Assembly: GCF_003576315.1 (NCBI RefSeq)
Contig: NZ_QWFZ01000020.1
Span: 341,901 to 405,900 of the forward strand
DNA: 64,000 bases
Direction of reading: 5' to 3'
Source: Henriciella mobilis
Lineage (GTDB): Bacteria > Pseudomonadota > Alphaproteobacteria > Caulobacterales > Hyphomonadaceae
Shown here: positions 47,161 to 54,879 of the stretch, piece by piece
How the letters are laid out: each line of letters starts with the position of its first letter
Position numbering within the stretch: position 1 is the stretch's first letter
Notes under the pieces: model-generated
Told to the model about the DNA's origin: nothing
Databases searched by the model: none
Seen by the model: only the letters and a program-made list of their open reading frames with translations
Made by a program: the position numbers and the translations under genes

Positions 47161-47678
47161 CACAATCTCCAAAGCCTGATCAGCGCATCCAACCCGATCC
47201 TGAGCCTGCCGACCTCATGCCCTCTTGGGGGCTGGTTGTCGATGCACACGCGCTCGATCACGCGGCGAACGTCAGATCCGGCATCATACACGCATTGCCG
47301 CGCCTTCCGCCACTCGAAAGCGGCGCGACCATCATCGGCCGGCAGGGTTGCGACTGAGCTTCCGCGGTCAATCCATTCTGAGAGACGAGGCGACTTCGCC
47401 TCCGGTGTCACACCCGCCGCCCTGAGCGCACGAAGACGCGCCGTCGCATACCGCCGCCCGGCCTCTGCCTGCTTCTGTGTGAGAACCTGGCTGACGGGCG
47501 ATGCGAGATGGTCCAGCACGCAGTCTGTCTCACCAGCGGCGTTCTTGCCGCCAAGCAGGGCCTTCCTCCGCGCTTCGAGCTCCGGCGTCGGGCCGACTCG
47601 CTCATCATGGCGGTGGACGCTGCCGTTCGGATAGCGCTTTGCCTTGAGGTTACGCTTGCGTCCTGCTCTCTTGGCCAA
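47160..47678 (-). CDS. Phage hypothetical protein with basic N-terminus
   Basis: This 172-aa protein is best started at TTG 47678, which has GGAGG seven bases upstream and gives the typical LAKRAGRKRNLKAKRYPNG N-terminus (the first residue is Met in vivo). The remainder is helical with VLDHLASPVSQVL and RRYATARLRALRAAG. An upstream in-frame TTG at 47711 is less well placed. Function unknown; position fits an early regulatory or replication-linked gene. Confidence 0.6.
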   Translation of the reverse strand: MAKRAGRKRNLKAKRYPNGSVHRHDERVGPTPELEARRKALLGGKNAAGETDCVLDHLASPVSQVLTQKQAEAGRRYATARLRALRAAGVTPEAKSPRLSEWIDRGSSVATLPADDGRAAFEWRKARQCVYDAGSDVRRVIERVCIDNQPPRGHEVGRLRIGLDALIRLWRL

Positions 47679-47707
47679 TGAGGGCCTCCGTGAAATGGCT
47701 AGGGTGG

Positions 47708-47896
47708 TCAATTAGCGTCCCCTTTGGTCTTCGGCGCTGGCGGCTTCTCACGCTCGCTGAATGGAAGCTGCTCCCGCTCCCACCTGACTTTGCGGAGGTA
47801 TGAATCCCCGTCGGCCGCATCCCGCGCCAGCGCCGAACAGGCGAGGGTGTGCCCGCCGTTCGGGCGACCGCAATAGCTGCAATAAGTGTCGGTCAT
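47708..47896 (-). CDS. Small zinc-binding-like protein
   Basis: This 62-aa protein (MTDTYCSYCGRPNGGHTLAC) has a likely zinc knuckle (CSYCG...H...C) and a basic, Pro-rich tail. ATG 47896 overlaps the DUF1643 stop as ATGA. Such small zinc proteins in phage early operons often modify host factors. Confidence 0.55.
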   Translation of the reverse strand: MTDTYCSYCGRPNGGHTLACSALARDAADGDSYLRKVRWEREQLPFSEREKPPAPKTKGDAN

Positions 47897-48429
47897 GGTG
47901 TCGGTGGCCTCCATGGAGTCAGCGGCGTTGAATACGCCAGCATGAGAGTGTGGCGCGGCTGGCCATCCTGAGCCGTGCCGAAGCACCAGAGCGTGTCGTG
48001 GCCAGCATCCTGTGCGATATGAACGACACGTCTCCAGCGTTGCCGCAGCGGCCTTGGCAGCTTGGCCAGCGGCCCCCATGCCGGGACGACCAGATCGGCC
48101 TCCTTGAATATCGAGTAGAGGTATTCGTCGGCGTATGGCCCTATCGGGTCAGCTGCATCCCTGAGTTCCCGAACGTCAGTCGCGCAGAGCTGAAACTTAT
48201 TGGGCTTTATGATCCGCCCCCAGCCGAGACGCTGGCCAAAGCCAATGTCCTTGCGGATCGTGGCATCGTTCTTTTCAGCGTCGGCTGTCGATGGATTGAC
48301 GCCCGGTACGGCAACGACGGGGCCGGTGTCGGCGACCTTTCTGTCGAGGCGGTGACGATAAAGACCGCACGGCGAGAAGACAGCCGACGACCCTGTTTCG
48401 GCAAATGCGAAGGCCCCTTGATCGCTCAT
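47893..48429 (-). CDS. DUF1643 family protein
   Basis: This 178-aa protein has the DUF1643 core: VAVPGVNPSTADAEKNDATI, RLGWGRIIKPNKFQLCATDV and LWCFGTAQDGQPRHTLML. The family is common in phages and plasmids and its reaction is unknown. It overlaps both neighbours by four bases in the early operon. Confidence 0.85.
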   Translation of the reverse strand: MSDQGAFAFAETGSSAVFSPCGLYRHRLDRKVADTGPVVAVPGVNPSTADAEKNDATIRKDIGFGQRLGWGRIIKPNKFQLCATDVRELRDAADPIGPYADEYLYSIFKEADLVVPAWGPLAKLPRPLRQRWRRVVHIAQDAGHDTLWCFGTAQDGQPRHTLMLAYSTPLTPWRPPTP

Positions 48430-48734
48430 TCCGCCTCCACCGGCTCAAGCCGTTTCACTGTCAGGGATTTGAGGGCGGAGAGGGCCGCAGGGTCGGGGGA
48501 AAGCTTCTGGAGCTTGCGGAAGCGCTCGCCAAAAAACGGAGCATCATCGCGAAACATCACGAGGCGATGGTCTGGAGCATGAACGTCGTCCAGCCAAACC
48601 GCTTCATCCATAAGCTTCCTGACCGTATAAACGGCCCCTACCGTCAGGAAAGCAGCCGCATAGTGATCATCTCGCGCACCGTCAGACATGCGCCCAACCT
48701 CAACGCACTGCACACGATCTCCGAGATCGAACAT
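48426..48734 (-). CDS. Early-operon hypothetical protein
   Basis: This 102-aa beta-rich protein (MFDLGDRVQCVEVGRMSDGA, then TVGAVYTVRKLMDEAVWLDD) resembles small SH3-like or GNAT-like folds but I cannot assign it. ATG 48734 overlaps the upstream stop as ATGA. Confidence 0.6.
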   Translation of the reverse strand: MFDLGDRVQCVEVGRMSDGARDDHYAAAFLTVGAVYTVRKLMDEAVWLDDVHAPDHRLVMFRDDAPFFGERFRKLQKLSPDPAALSALKSLTVKRLEPVEAE

Positions 48735-49150
48735 CAAAACCTCCCTGTCTTCGATTGAGCTTTCCCGCCTGGCCACCGGCCAGTTCCCGGCAGAGGCGCA
48801 GTTGAGCTTTTATGCTCGTCGCAGAGCTGACCCTTGCAGGTCTTGCCGCAACGGCGAACGGTTCCGTTTCGTGGGACGAGGTAGACGCAGTGACGCTGCG
48901 TTGTGGGTGCTTGCGGTCTTGATGGCGCTTCTGCCTCTTCCAGCCTGGCGCGAATGGCATCGACGCCAAACTCGTTGATGAGTTGGATGTCGGAGCAGAG
49001 AGCGGCCAAGGAAATATCGACCGCCGCAGCGATCTCCTTACGGCTCATGTGTGCCTTTCGCATCCGGTCGACCGACAGGAGCCGGCGAAGGCGCGGCGCC
49101 CGCGTGCGGTCGAGAGCCGAACCGGAGCAGTGGAAGCCCTGAGTCGTCAT
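48734..49150 (-). CDS. HTH protein with GcrA-like cysteine C-terminus
   Basis: This 138-aa protein has a helix-turn-helix (MSRKEIAAAVDISLAALCSD) and a C-terminal cysteine pattern CVYL...RRCGKTCKGQLCDEH. The host GcrA has the same kind of layout (HTH, then FCG...CGPYCSEH). The likeness is in spacing only and the domain order and length differ, so it may mimic GcrA or be unrelated. It overlaps the DnaA-like gene by four bases. Confidence 0.6.
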   Translation of the reverse strand: MTTQGFHCSGSALDRTRAPRLRRLLSVDRMRKAHMSRKEIAAAVDISLAALCSDIQLINEFGVDAIRARLEEAEAPSRPQAPTTQRHCVYLVPRNGTVRRCGKTCKGQLCDEHKSSTAPLPGTGRWPGGKAQSKTGRF

Positions 49151-49518
49151 GATGCCAGCCCCACAGCTTCAAGGCGGTCTCCGATGGCTTCATCAACCGG
49201 CTGGCAGAAAATGGCGTCGGGGTATCTCTCCTTCGCCGTTTCCTGTGCATGCATGATGGTGGTGTGATCCTTCATCCGGAATATCTTGGCGATGCGCGGA
49301 TAGCTCATCTCCGGATACTTCCAGCGGATGTAGGCCATGCACCACTGGCGCGGCCAGACGTTGTAGCGGGCCTTGCAGCGGTCGAGGACGCGGGCTTTCG
49401 TGATCGGCTCGGCTGCTATCGCGCCAGAGGCGTTTGGCTTGCTGAAGTATCTCGACGCCGCATCGAGGGCCTCGGATAGCAGACGGTCTTTCGGGGTCTG
49501 GGGAATGTCGATGGCCAT
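49147..49518 (-). CDS. DnaA domain IV-like protein
   Basis: This 123-aa protein has a C-terminal part MSYPRIAKIFRMKDHTTIMH that matches the DnaA DNA-binding signature (SYPxIG.. DHTTVLHA). It lacks an ATPase domain. It could bind DnaA boxes on the phage or host origin and recruit or block replication. It overlaps both neighbours. Confidence 0.8.
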   Translation of the reverse strand: MAIDIPQTPKDRLLSEALDAASRYFSKPNASGAIAAEPITKARVLDRCKARYNVWPRQWCMAYIRWKYPEMSYPRIAKIFRMKDHTTIMHAQETAKERYPDAIFCQPVDEAIGDRLEAVGLAS

Positions 49519-49796
49519 CAGATTTCCCCCAGCGCGATCATGTAGGTTTCGAGCAGGCTCTCCTGCTCCTGGCGCTCGTCGCGGTCCTGCTTCCGAAGCT
49601 TCACCACGGATCGCAGCGTCTTCGTGCAGTAGCCCATCGCCTTTGCCTCGGCGTAGACGTCCTTGATCTGGTCGGCGATCTCGGCCTTCTCGTTATTCAA
49701 CCGTTCGATGCGTTCAATGGTCAGACGCAGCTTTTCGCGGGCCACGTCCGAGAGCATCCCGGACTCGGCTGGTGTGAACATGTTTCCGTCAGGCAT
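49518..49796 (-). CDS. GapR-family (DUF2312) nucleoid protein
   Basis: This 92-aa protein ([40 protein letters not shown]) is a clear member of the DUF2312/GapR family. GapR binds overtwisted DNA ahead of forks in alphaproteobacteria. A phage copy next to DnaA domain IV and replication genes suggests a role in fork progress or host takeover. Confidence 0.88.
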   Translation of the reverse strand: MPDGNMFTPAESGMLSDVAREKLRLTIERIERLNNEKAEIADQIKDVYAEAKAMGYCTKTLRSVVKLRKQDRDERQEQESLLETYMIALGEI

Positions 49797-49884
49797 TGGT
49801 CTGTCCTCCTGTCAGTAGCGCAATGAAAATGGCGGTGTAGGCGAGCCAGATCAGAACGGCCGGCCAGTCGATGCGGCGGGTCAT
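49789..49884 (-). CDS. 31-aa single-span membrane peptide
   Basis: ATG 49884 overlaps the upstream stop as ATGA. The peptide [20 protein letters not shown] has one hydrophobic helix. Its stop overlaps the GapR start and an AGGAGG inside its 3' end serves as the GapR Shine-Dalgarno. Function unknown. Confidence 0.55.
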   Translation of the reverse strand: MTRRIDWPAVLIWLAYTAIFIALLTGGQTNA

Positions 49885-50231
49885 GCGTGCGCTCCATTTC
49901 CGAGCGCGGCCTCGACGGCGAGACGCTTCATCTCGATCAGCTCGGCGTGCGTCGTCGCCTTGGCGAGCACCTGGCCGGGCTTCGGCGCAAACTCGCGATC
50001 AGAGCGCAGGAAGTGCTCATAGGCAGCAAACAGGCTGGCGAGCGGGACATCGAGGAACAGGCGAATCCAGTCCTGCACCACGGACTTGTCCGAAGCCGAT
50101 GTGTCGGACCAGATGCGCAGCAGGCGGGTCACGACCTCAGCGATCTGACGCGGCGAGCCGGGTGAACTGAGACTGGTCAAGGTCGATAACGCGGCCTCCG
50201 CCTCGGCTCTCGAAATGTTGAGGACCGTCAT
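49881..50231 (-). CDS. Replication-region helical protein
   Basis: This 116-aa protein is started here at ATG 50231 (MTVLNISRAEAEAALSTLTS). The frame is open to 50423 or 50501, but that would overlap the DUF1376 gene by nearly 300 bases. The mature part (DWIRLFLDVPLASLFAAYEH, FAPKPGQVLAKATTHAEL) looks helical; position next to an initiator suggests a helicase-loader or replication helper. Not firmly identified. Confidence 0.6.
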   Translation of the reverse strand: MTVLNISRAEAEAALSTLTSLSSPGSPRQIAEVVTRLLRIWSDTSASDKSVVQDWIRLFLDVPLASLFAAYEHFLRSDREFAPKPGQVLAKATTHAELIEMKRLAVEAALGNGAHA

Positions 50232-51096
50232 CTTCCTCGCGGTATTGCCCTCCCATGAGAGCTTCGAACTCGTCAGCGACCTCGTCAAAAGCTTGATCTC
50301 TCTCGGCATGTCTGCGAGCGCTGGCGGTGCTGGCCGGGCGTTGGGATGAGCGAGCACCTGGCCGGTGTTCGACTTCTGGCGCTCCGGAGAGGCGGGCGTC
50401 CCGGTTTCGGATGATTGCGTCATGGCAGTAGCTCCAGTTCGTGATTTTCTGGCCACGCTTGGCGAGCGTGGCGGCGCATTGCTGAATTGCGGGGATGACA
50501 TCGAGGTCGAGATCGGCCGGGTTTTCCGGCGCGTTAACGAGGTTTCTGATCGAGATTGGCGAGATCGTGCCGGGACCGAGATCGGCTTCGGTCAGACCAG
50601 CGGCTTTCAGGCAGGCGTCCCTGATCGCGTCAGCCGGAACAGCCTCGCGCGCGGACTCAACACTACTCTTACTCTGGTCTCTGGCTTCTGGTTTCTGGGT
50701 CTTATCCGCTTGGTTATCCAAAGGCGGATTTTCCGTTTGTTTTCTGAGGGCTGGGTTGCCGCCCTTCTTGCCGTTTTCTCGCAGTTTTCTCCGACGATTC
50801 TCGTCTTTTTCCATTCGACGCGAGAAGATGACGCCATTCTTGCGGACCGAATAAACGTCAGCCTCAAGCAGTTCCTGGAGCCAAGCCGTGACCATCTCGA
50901 CCGGCTCACCGACTTGGCGAGCGAGCTGCGCAGGCTTCAGCGGCACGCCAGCAACACGAAGCTCGCCATAGGGCTCTGCCTCGTGCATCAGGCAGATCAT
51001 CTCCATCCAGAGACCGCGAGCCGCCATAGAGACGAGCCGCAGCTTCGGATCAGACCTCCAGTCCGATGGATAGAACTTCATCCACGGATTGCTCAC
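50137..51096 (-). CDS. Replication initiator with DUF1376-like N-terminus
   Basis: This 319-aa protein begins MSNPWMKFYPSDWRSDPKLR and GLWMEMICLMHEAEPYGEL, the DUF1376 wing-helix pattern. A basic region (MEKDENRRRKLRENGKKGGN) and a variable linker follow, with a C-terminal NWSYCHDAIIRNRDARL typical of phage O-like proteins. It probably binds the phage origin. It is the largest gene of the minus-strand operon. Confidence 0.75.
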   Translation of the reverse strand: MSNPWMKFYPSDWRSDPKLRLVSMAARGLWMEMICLMHEAEPYGELRVAGVPLKPAQLARQVGEPVEMVTAWLQELLEADVYSVRKNGVIFSRRMEKDENRRRKLRENGKKGGNPALRKQTENPPLDNQADKTQKPEARDQSKSSVESAREAVPADAIRDACLKAAGLTEADLGPGTISPISIRNLVNAPENPADLDLDVIPAIQQCAATLAKRGQKITNWSYCHDAIIRNRDARLSGAPEVEHRPGARSSQRPASTASARRHAERDQAFDEVADEFEALMGGQYREEDDGPQHFESRGGGRVIDLDQSQFTRLAASDR

Positions 51097-51518
51097 GCAG
51101 CCTCCTCGGCGCGTTCAGCGCCAGTGTTGGGTTTCGCCTTGAATGTCGGGATGATGGCCGCCAGGACGGCCTGCACGTCATCGACAGAGCGCACGATGTG
51201 GTAGACGCCGCCTGCACGCTCGAAGTCGGCCTGCCATGCTTTCTGCTCCGGCGACTGGCGCCCGTTCCGGGTCTTGGTCTCCATGGCGATCGCCCGGCCC
51301 GCCCAGAGAACGAGAATGTCAGCGACACCCGCCTTCACGCCTTCCTTCTTCAGCCGGATAGCCGAGAGCGGGACTTTCTTGCCTCTGACGGTGACGGTCT
51401 TGCCGCCGCGCTTCTCGCCGTTCGGGACAGCGAAGAAGGTAGCGTCAGCCGGGAGCGCCCAGTCGAGCAGGGTGACGATGGCGCATTGGATCTGGTGTTC
51501 TTCGTGGTTGTGGCTCAA
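51093..51518 (-). CDS. VRR-NUC domain nuclease
   Basis: This 141-aa protein starts at TTG 51518 (SHNHEEHQIQCAIVTLLDWA) with GGAGG upstream and its start overlaps the peptide stop as TTGA. VRR-NUC motifs are visible: FFAVPNGEKR, KKEGVKAGVADILVLWAG, METKTRNGRQSPEQKAW (the E-x-K). The family are structure-specific or restriction-like nucleases, often next to replication genes in phages. It overlaps the initiator by four bases. Confidence 0.85.
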   Translation of the reverse strand: MSHNHEEHQIQCAIVTLLDWALPADATFFAVPNGEKRGGKTVTVRGKKVPLSAIRLKKEGVKAGVADILVLWAGRAIAMETKTRNGRQSPEQKAWQADFERAGGVYHIVRSVDDVQAVLAAIIPTFKAKPNTGAERAEEAA

Positions 51519-51616
51519 AACACCGCCCTCCCGATCATCACGATCAGCGAAGACGTGAAAAGGGCAGACAGGGCTATCAGAGCGAAGCCGGTACGGCGGG
51601 CTGATTTCACGGTCAT
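51515..51616 (-). CDS. 33-aa single-span membrane peptide
   Basis: ATG 51616 overlaps the stop of the methyltransferase gene as ATGA, and its own TGA overlaps the next TTG start. The peptide MTVKSARRTGFALIALSALF continues SSLIVMIGRAVF: basic N-terminus and one helix. GGAGG inside its 3' end serves the VRR-NUC gene. Confidence 0.55.
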   Translation of the reverse strand: MTVKSARRTGFALIALSALFTSSLIVMIGRAVF

Positions 51617-52296
51617 GACACCTCCTTAAGCGGGGTCGGGGCGTGTTGATTTTCGGGGAGGTCGAGAAGCTGACTGCCCCACTGATCGGCCATCGCATTG
51701 GCAATGCCCTCAAAGGTGCGAGAGCGGATTTTCCAGCGATCAGGGCCGGGCGGGGCGCGATGAACGGCAGACCATGCCTTGTGCGCGTCAGTGCCCGTCT
51801 TTGGTGGCGTCAACCGATCGGTCGGGTTCAGCGGGTCGACTCCGCGCAGATAGAGCCCGGTCGCCTTGAAGGCCGGATCACCGAACCACCACGGCTGCAC
51901 GGTCTGAGCCGGCGGCGCGTAATTGCGGATCAACGCCTTGGCGTGCTTGTGCATGACGGGGTTCTCGACAGCCACGCGGGGGCAGTCGGCATTCCAGACA
52001 GCGGAGAATAGATCAGCGCCCTCTTCCAGCTCGGCCCACATCTCGGCGCGGGTCCGGCCGGGCGGCGGGGTATGCAGCCAGCGCACCCCGGAATTGCAAA
52101 GCCGCGTGCACGGCGGGTGAAAGACCGCGATCAGATCCCAGCCATCATCCAGCACGTCGCGGATGTCGCCGGTGATATGGCGGTTGCTCCGATCCTCTGC
52201 CGGCAGCAGGTCACACGACCAGGCATCGTGTCCACGCGCAGCAAAGGCGCGGCGGACAACGCCGGAGAACTCGCAGCCGATCAGAACGCGCCCCAT
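51613..52296 (-). CDS. DNA cytosine methyltransferase-like protein
   Basis: This 227-aa protein has CEFSGVVRRAFAARGHDAWS (SAM-binding), the PC motif in HPPCTRLCNSGVRWL, and ENPVMHK, which corresponds to the ENV/ENP motif of C5 methyltransferases. It is shorter than full enzymes and lacks a recognisable target domain, as is common in phages. It may protect phage DNA or may be inactive. The operon location suggests early expression. Confidence 0.82.
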   Translation of the reverse strand: MGRVLIGCEFSGVVRRAFAARGHDAWSCDLLPAEDRSNRHITGDIRDVLDDGWDLIAVFHPPCTRLCNSGVRWLHTPPPGRTRAEMWAELEEGADLFSAVWNADCPRVAVENPVMHKHAKALIRNYAPPAQTVQPWWFGDPAFKATGLYLRGVDPLNPTDRLTPPKTGTDAHKAWSAVHRAPPGPDRWKIRSRTFEGIANAMADQWGSQLLDLPENQHAPTPLKEVS

Positions 52297-52418
52297 CAGC
52301 CCTGCCCCCTCTGTTCAGTTTTCTTCTGCCCGCCCGGCTTCCGGCGTGTCTTTCGCTCGATAGCCTTTGCGGCTTTTTCAGCGCGCTTGGAGAGGGGGCG
52401 GAGATTGTCGGAGGTCAT
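52296..52418 (-). CDS. 40-aa basic peptide
   Basis: ATG 52418 overlaps the upstream stop as ATGA, and its TGA overlaps the methyltransferase start. The peptide MTSDNLRPLSKRAEKAAKAI continues with Lys/Arg/Gln-rich sequence. It is probably a small nucleic-acid binder; no family is recognised. Confidence 0.55.
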   Translation of the reverse strand: MTSDNLRPLSKRAEKAAKAIERKTRRKPGGQKKTEQRGQG

Positions 52419-52894
52419 GCGGCGTCCCTCCCCTGCTCTGCCTTCGAGACAACGGCCTCTCCGGCCGCAGTCAGCTGATAGACGTGCGCTGGATTGCCCC
52501 GGCGTGTGAGCGCGGTGCGTGGGCCTTTCTCGGCCAGTCCGAGCGTCACAAGCTCCGACAGGCGCGGGCTCACATAATCGGCGTCCAGGCTCAGACCCTT
52601 GGCCACGTCCTCAGCGCCGTGTGCGCCGTTCGAGGCCAGCCAGCGGACAATGCGCATGCGGTCCCGGCCTGCCTTGCTTTTCAGTTGAGCGGCCATGTCG
52701 GAAGATGCACCGCCGCCCTTCGAGCCGACTTCGCCGCGATAAGGCCCGCCAGCTTTCGACGCATCAGATTTGATGCGTTCACAGCAGCCCTCACAAATCG
52801 TGCGAAAACTGGTCAGGCGCGGATCTCGCTTCTTGCGAACATCGAAATACGGCCACGATTGATGGCATTCAGGACATGTGAAGCTATCGCTCAT
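52415..52894 (-). CDS. Zinc-ribbon winged-helix protein
   Basis: This 159-aa protein starts with a zinc ribbon (CPECHQSW and CEGCCERIK) and ends with a winged helix (SNGAHGAEDVAKGLSLDADY, SPRLSELVTLGLAEKG). It is a candidate DNA-binding regulator of the early operon. It overlaps the next gene by four bases. Confidence 0.65.
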   Translation of the reverse strand: MSDSFTCPECHQSWPYFDVRKKRDPRLTSFRTICEGCCERIKSDASKAGGPYRGEVGSKGGGASSDMAAQLKSKAGRDRMRIVRWLASNGAHGAEDVAKGLSLDADYVSPRLSELVTLGLAEKGPRTALTRRGNPAHVYQLTAAGEAVVSKAEQGRDAA

Positions 52895-52988
52895 CTTTCA
52901 GCATCTCCTTTGCTTTGGCCATCAGGCGCTCGGTGCTGCGGCGGATACGGTCGGAGACGCGGAGCTTTCGCTCAGCCCTCCAGATCAT
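52884..52988 (-). CDS. Possible 34-aa basic peptide
   Basis: ATG 52988 opens MIWRAERKLRVSDRIRRSTE and ends KAKEMLKDER. It overlaps the end of the upstream gene by 17 bases and the start of the zinc-ribbon gene by 11. There is no clear RBS, so it may be a chance frame. Confidence 0.3.
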   Translation of the reverse strand: MIWRAERKLRVSDRIRRSTERLMAKAKEMLKDER

Positions 52989-53364
52989 CGCTGAAGCCAG
53001 CCAGCGCCTGGCGAACGAGGGCGAGCTCTCTCTCGGCTGCTGCGGCAGCGGCTTTCTGGGTTTCAACCTGGGCCTCCAGTTCAGCGATGCGGCCAGCGGC
53101 TTCGGCGGGCTCGTAAGCCCGGTCGAGAAGCGACTTGAAGCCCGCGCGGATCAGCTGAAGCTTGTGTTTGTTGGACGGCAGCTGGCCCTGGCGCCAGCCG
53201 CTCACGGTGCGTGTGTCGACCACCACATGACGGGCCTGCAGGTCTGCCGCCTGCACTTCGCCCGAAGGCCACCGGGCGGCCTGAAACCGTGCCCAGCGGC
53301 GCGAAATGATATCGGCCAGCAAAGTGTCGCCGATTTCGGAATTGGAATGCATCGTCGTCTCCAT
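52972..53364 (-). CDS. HTH / coiled-coil phage protein
   Basis: This 130-aa protein starts at ATG 53364 after GGAGGTC; ATG 53352 is also possible. The middle VVVDTRTVSGWRQGQLP resembles a helix-turn-helix, and the C-terminal part (ELEAQVETQKAAAAAAEREL) is a coiled coil. It is likely a DNA-binding protein of the early operon. Family unknown. Confidence 0.6.
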   Translation of the reverse strand: METTMHSNSEIGDTLLADIISRRWARFQAARWPSGEVQAADLQARHVVVDTRTVSGWRQGQLPSNKHKLQLIRAGFKSLLDRAYEPAEAAGRIAELEAQVETQKAAAAAAERELALVRQALAGFSDDLEG

Positions 53365-53408
53365 CAGATTGACCTCCGTGGAGACGAGGCAGACAAAACG
53401 GAGCCGCC

Positions 53409-53615
53409 ATGACGACAGATGCGAGAGCCCGAACCGCCTATAGCGAGGGGCTGGCTCTCATCGAGAAAGGCATTCAGAAGCTGCGCATCGGGGTGGAAAT
53501 CGAGCGCACGCTTCAGGACAAGAGCGAGCCGGCCGCTGCGGGGACATGCAGCGACCGGCTCTCGCGCAACAACAGGCCGGGTGGGGACGAGCCCATGTGC
53601 GCGAATGGAAACTAG
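53409..53615 (+). CDS. Small hypothetical protein, plus strand
   Basis: This 68-aa frame (MTTDARARTAYSEGLALIEK) has GGAG before ATG 53409 and a helical first half. It lies between minus-strand genes with only 44 bases from the divergent HTH gene, so it may use a divergent promoter. Support is modest. Confidence 0.4.
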   Translation: MTTDARARTAYSEGLALIEKGIQKLRIGVEIERTLQDKSEPAAAGTCSDRLSRNNRPGGDEPMCANGN

Positions 53616-53740
53616 GCCGGGATGAACGCCATTGAGCGGGGTATGGAACGCAGCCCCTTGCTGGTCCGCTATGTCATGGCGAACGGGTTTACCTGTGCTT
53701 TCCCGGCAGCACTCAGGCGGGAGGTTTCCAGCGGGGCATT

Positions 53741-53923
53741 TCATGCAAAGCGCCTCCACACATCCAGCGCCAGCCGGACAGGCCAGAACGCCGCGCAGGC
53801 GATGATGAAAGCGAGGACCATCAGGGCGGACACGATGGAGTCGTCGGTCCCCTGAAAGCTGATCTGCCGGGCCGTCATGTCGATGAGGCCGATGGCAAGA
53901 TAGAGGAGGATGAAAACCGTCAT
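53741..53923 (-). CDS. 60-aa two-span membrane protein
   Basis: This protein begins MTVFILLYLAIGLIDMTARQ and has a second hydrophobic helix (ALMVLAFIIACAAFWPVRLA). ATG 53923 overlaps the Cro-like stop as ATGA. It is the second gene of the leftward operon. It could act in superinfection exclusion or be a small regulator; unproved. Confidence 0.6.
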   Translation of the reverse strand: MTVFILLYLAIGLIDMTARQISFQGTDDSIVSALMVLAFIIACAAFWPVRLALDVWRRFA

Positions 53924-54126
53924 GGCTGCACCGCCTCGGGCGCGCCCTGCTCTTCCAGATAGATTTCTATGCGCTTGACCGTGTCACGCCGCAGGTCGCG
54001 GCCATCGCGCAGGTCAAAGACAAAATTCGGATCACTCAGCGCCGCGACCCCAAACGCCGTCGGGGTCTGGCCACTGGCCGCCAGATGCGCCTCTATGCGC
54101 GATAGGATGGGGTGCGTGTCTGCCAT
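53920..54126 (-). CDS. Small Cro-like regulator
   Basis: This 68-aa protein (MADTHPILSRIEAHLAASGQ, TPTAFGVAALSDPNFVFDLR) has the layout of a small helix-turn-helix protein and is divergent from the S24 repressor gene across one operator. It is the first gene of the leftward operon, so it fits a Cro-like role, though the HTH is only weakly recognisable. Confidence 0.6.
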   Translation of the reverse strand: MADTHPILSRIEAHLAASGQTPTAFGVAALSDPNFVFDLRDGRDLRRDTVKRIEIYLEEQGAPEAVQP

Positions 54127-54130
54127 ATCG

Positions 54131-54151
54131 AATAGGATGAATAATCCTATT
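54131..54151. promoter_or_regulatory. Repressor operator, left site
   Basis: AATAGGAT (54131-54138) and ATCCTATT (54144-54151) form a perfect 8-bp dyad around GAATA. Another GATAGGATAGG half-site follows at 54152-54162. The site lies between the divergent Cro-like and repressor genes and matches the motif at 55,290. Confidence 0.8.
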
Positions 54152-54207
54152 GATAGGATAGGACAACCCCTATTCGCATTTTTTCGCGAGCCCGGCGATT
54201 AGGGGGC

Positions 54208-54879
54208 ATGGCCGATATGAAATTGTCCCCCGCCCGACAGCTGCTCGTGGACCGTGCTGCAGAAGCAGATACCACGCTGAAGGAGCTCTCCCTGAAGCTG
54301 GGCAGAAACCACGCTTACCTGCAGCAGTTCGTGATGCGAGGCTCGCCGCGGGTTCTTCCGGAAGATGTCCGGGAAAAACTGGCAGACAGTCTGGGCGGAG
54401 CGCCCGGCGACTATAGGGATGGTGGCGTGCCCTCGATTGCGCCGCGAACGAATACCGAAGACGATTTTCTGACAGTGCCGATCTATGACCTGCGGGCCTC
54501 GGCCGGCGCAGGCGCCTTTGCCGAGGATGGCGAGCCTGTCGGGTACCAGCCCTATCGGGTTCAGCAACTAAGGAGGCTCACGCGATCCGATACGGAATCG
54601 CTGGCCGTGATAACGGTCGGCGGCGATTCGATGTGGGAGACGCTGCACGATGGTGACCAGGTGCTCGTGGATAGATCGGTCAACCGGATCGTGCGTGATG
54701 GGATCTACATCCTTGCTTTCGAGGATGAGCTACTGGTCAAGCGCTGTCAGCGCGACCTGGAAACCAAGGAAGTGATCGTGAAGTCAGACAACCCGGTTTA
54801 TGACACGTTCAGGATATCGTCAGCTGACAAGCTCAATGTGCTCGGCCGCGTGATCTGGATCGGAAGGGCTCTCGGATGA
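54208..54879 (+). CDS. S24-family phage repressor (CI-like)
   Basis: This 223-aa protein has an N-terminal HTH (ELSLKLGRNHAYLQQFV) and a C-terminal S24 peptidase: GGDSMWETLHDGDQVLVD with Ser141, and ILAFEDELLVKRC with Lys178. The cleavage region is RASAGAGAF. SOS induction would let RecA trigger autocleavage and release the lytic genes. AGGGGG is only one base from ATG 54208, so the in-frame ATG 54217 (ten bases away) may be the true start. Operators flank the gene on both sides. Confidence 0.88.
   Translation: MADMKLSPARQLLVDRAAEADTTLKELSLKLGRNHAYLQQFVMRGSPRVLPEDVREKLADSLGGAPGDYRDGGVPSIAPRTNTEDDFLTVPIYDLRASAGAGAFAEDGEPVGYQPYRVQQLRRLTRSDTESLAVITVGGDSMWETLHDGDQVLVDRSVNRIVRDGIYILAFEDELLVKRCQRDLETKEVIVKSDNPVYDTFRISSADKLNVLGRVIWIGRALG

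Noticed and set aside
50232..50501. Longer N-terminus for the 49881-50231 gene
   Set aside because: It would overlap the replication initiator by up to 365 bases in another frame; the later ATG gives a normal overlap.
53622..53855. 77-codon plus-strand frame
   Set aside because: Its second half is antisense to the two-span membrane gene coupled to the Cro-like gene, and there is no clear Shine-Dalgarno.
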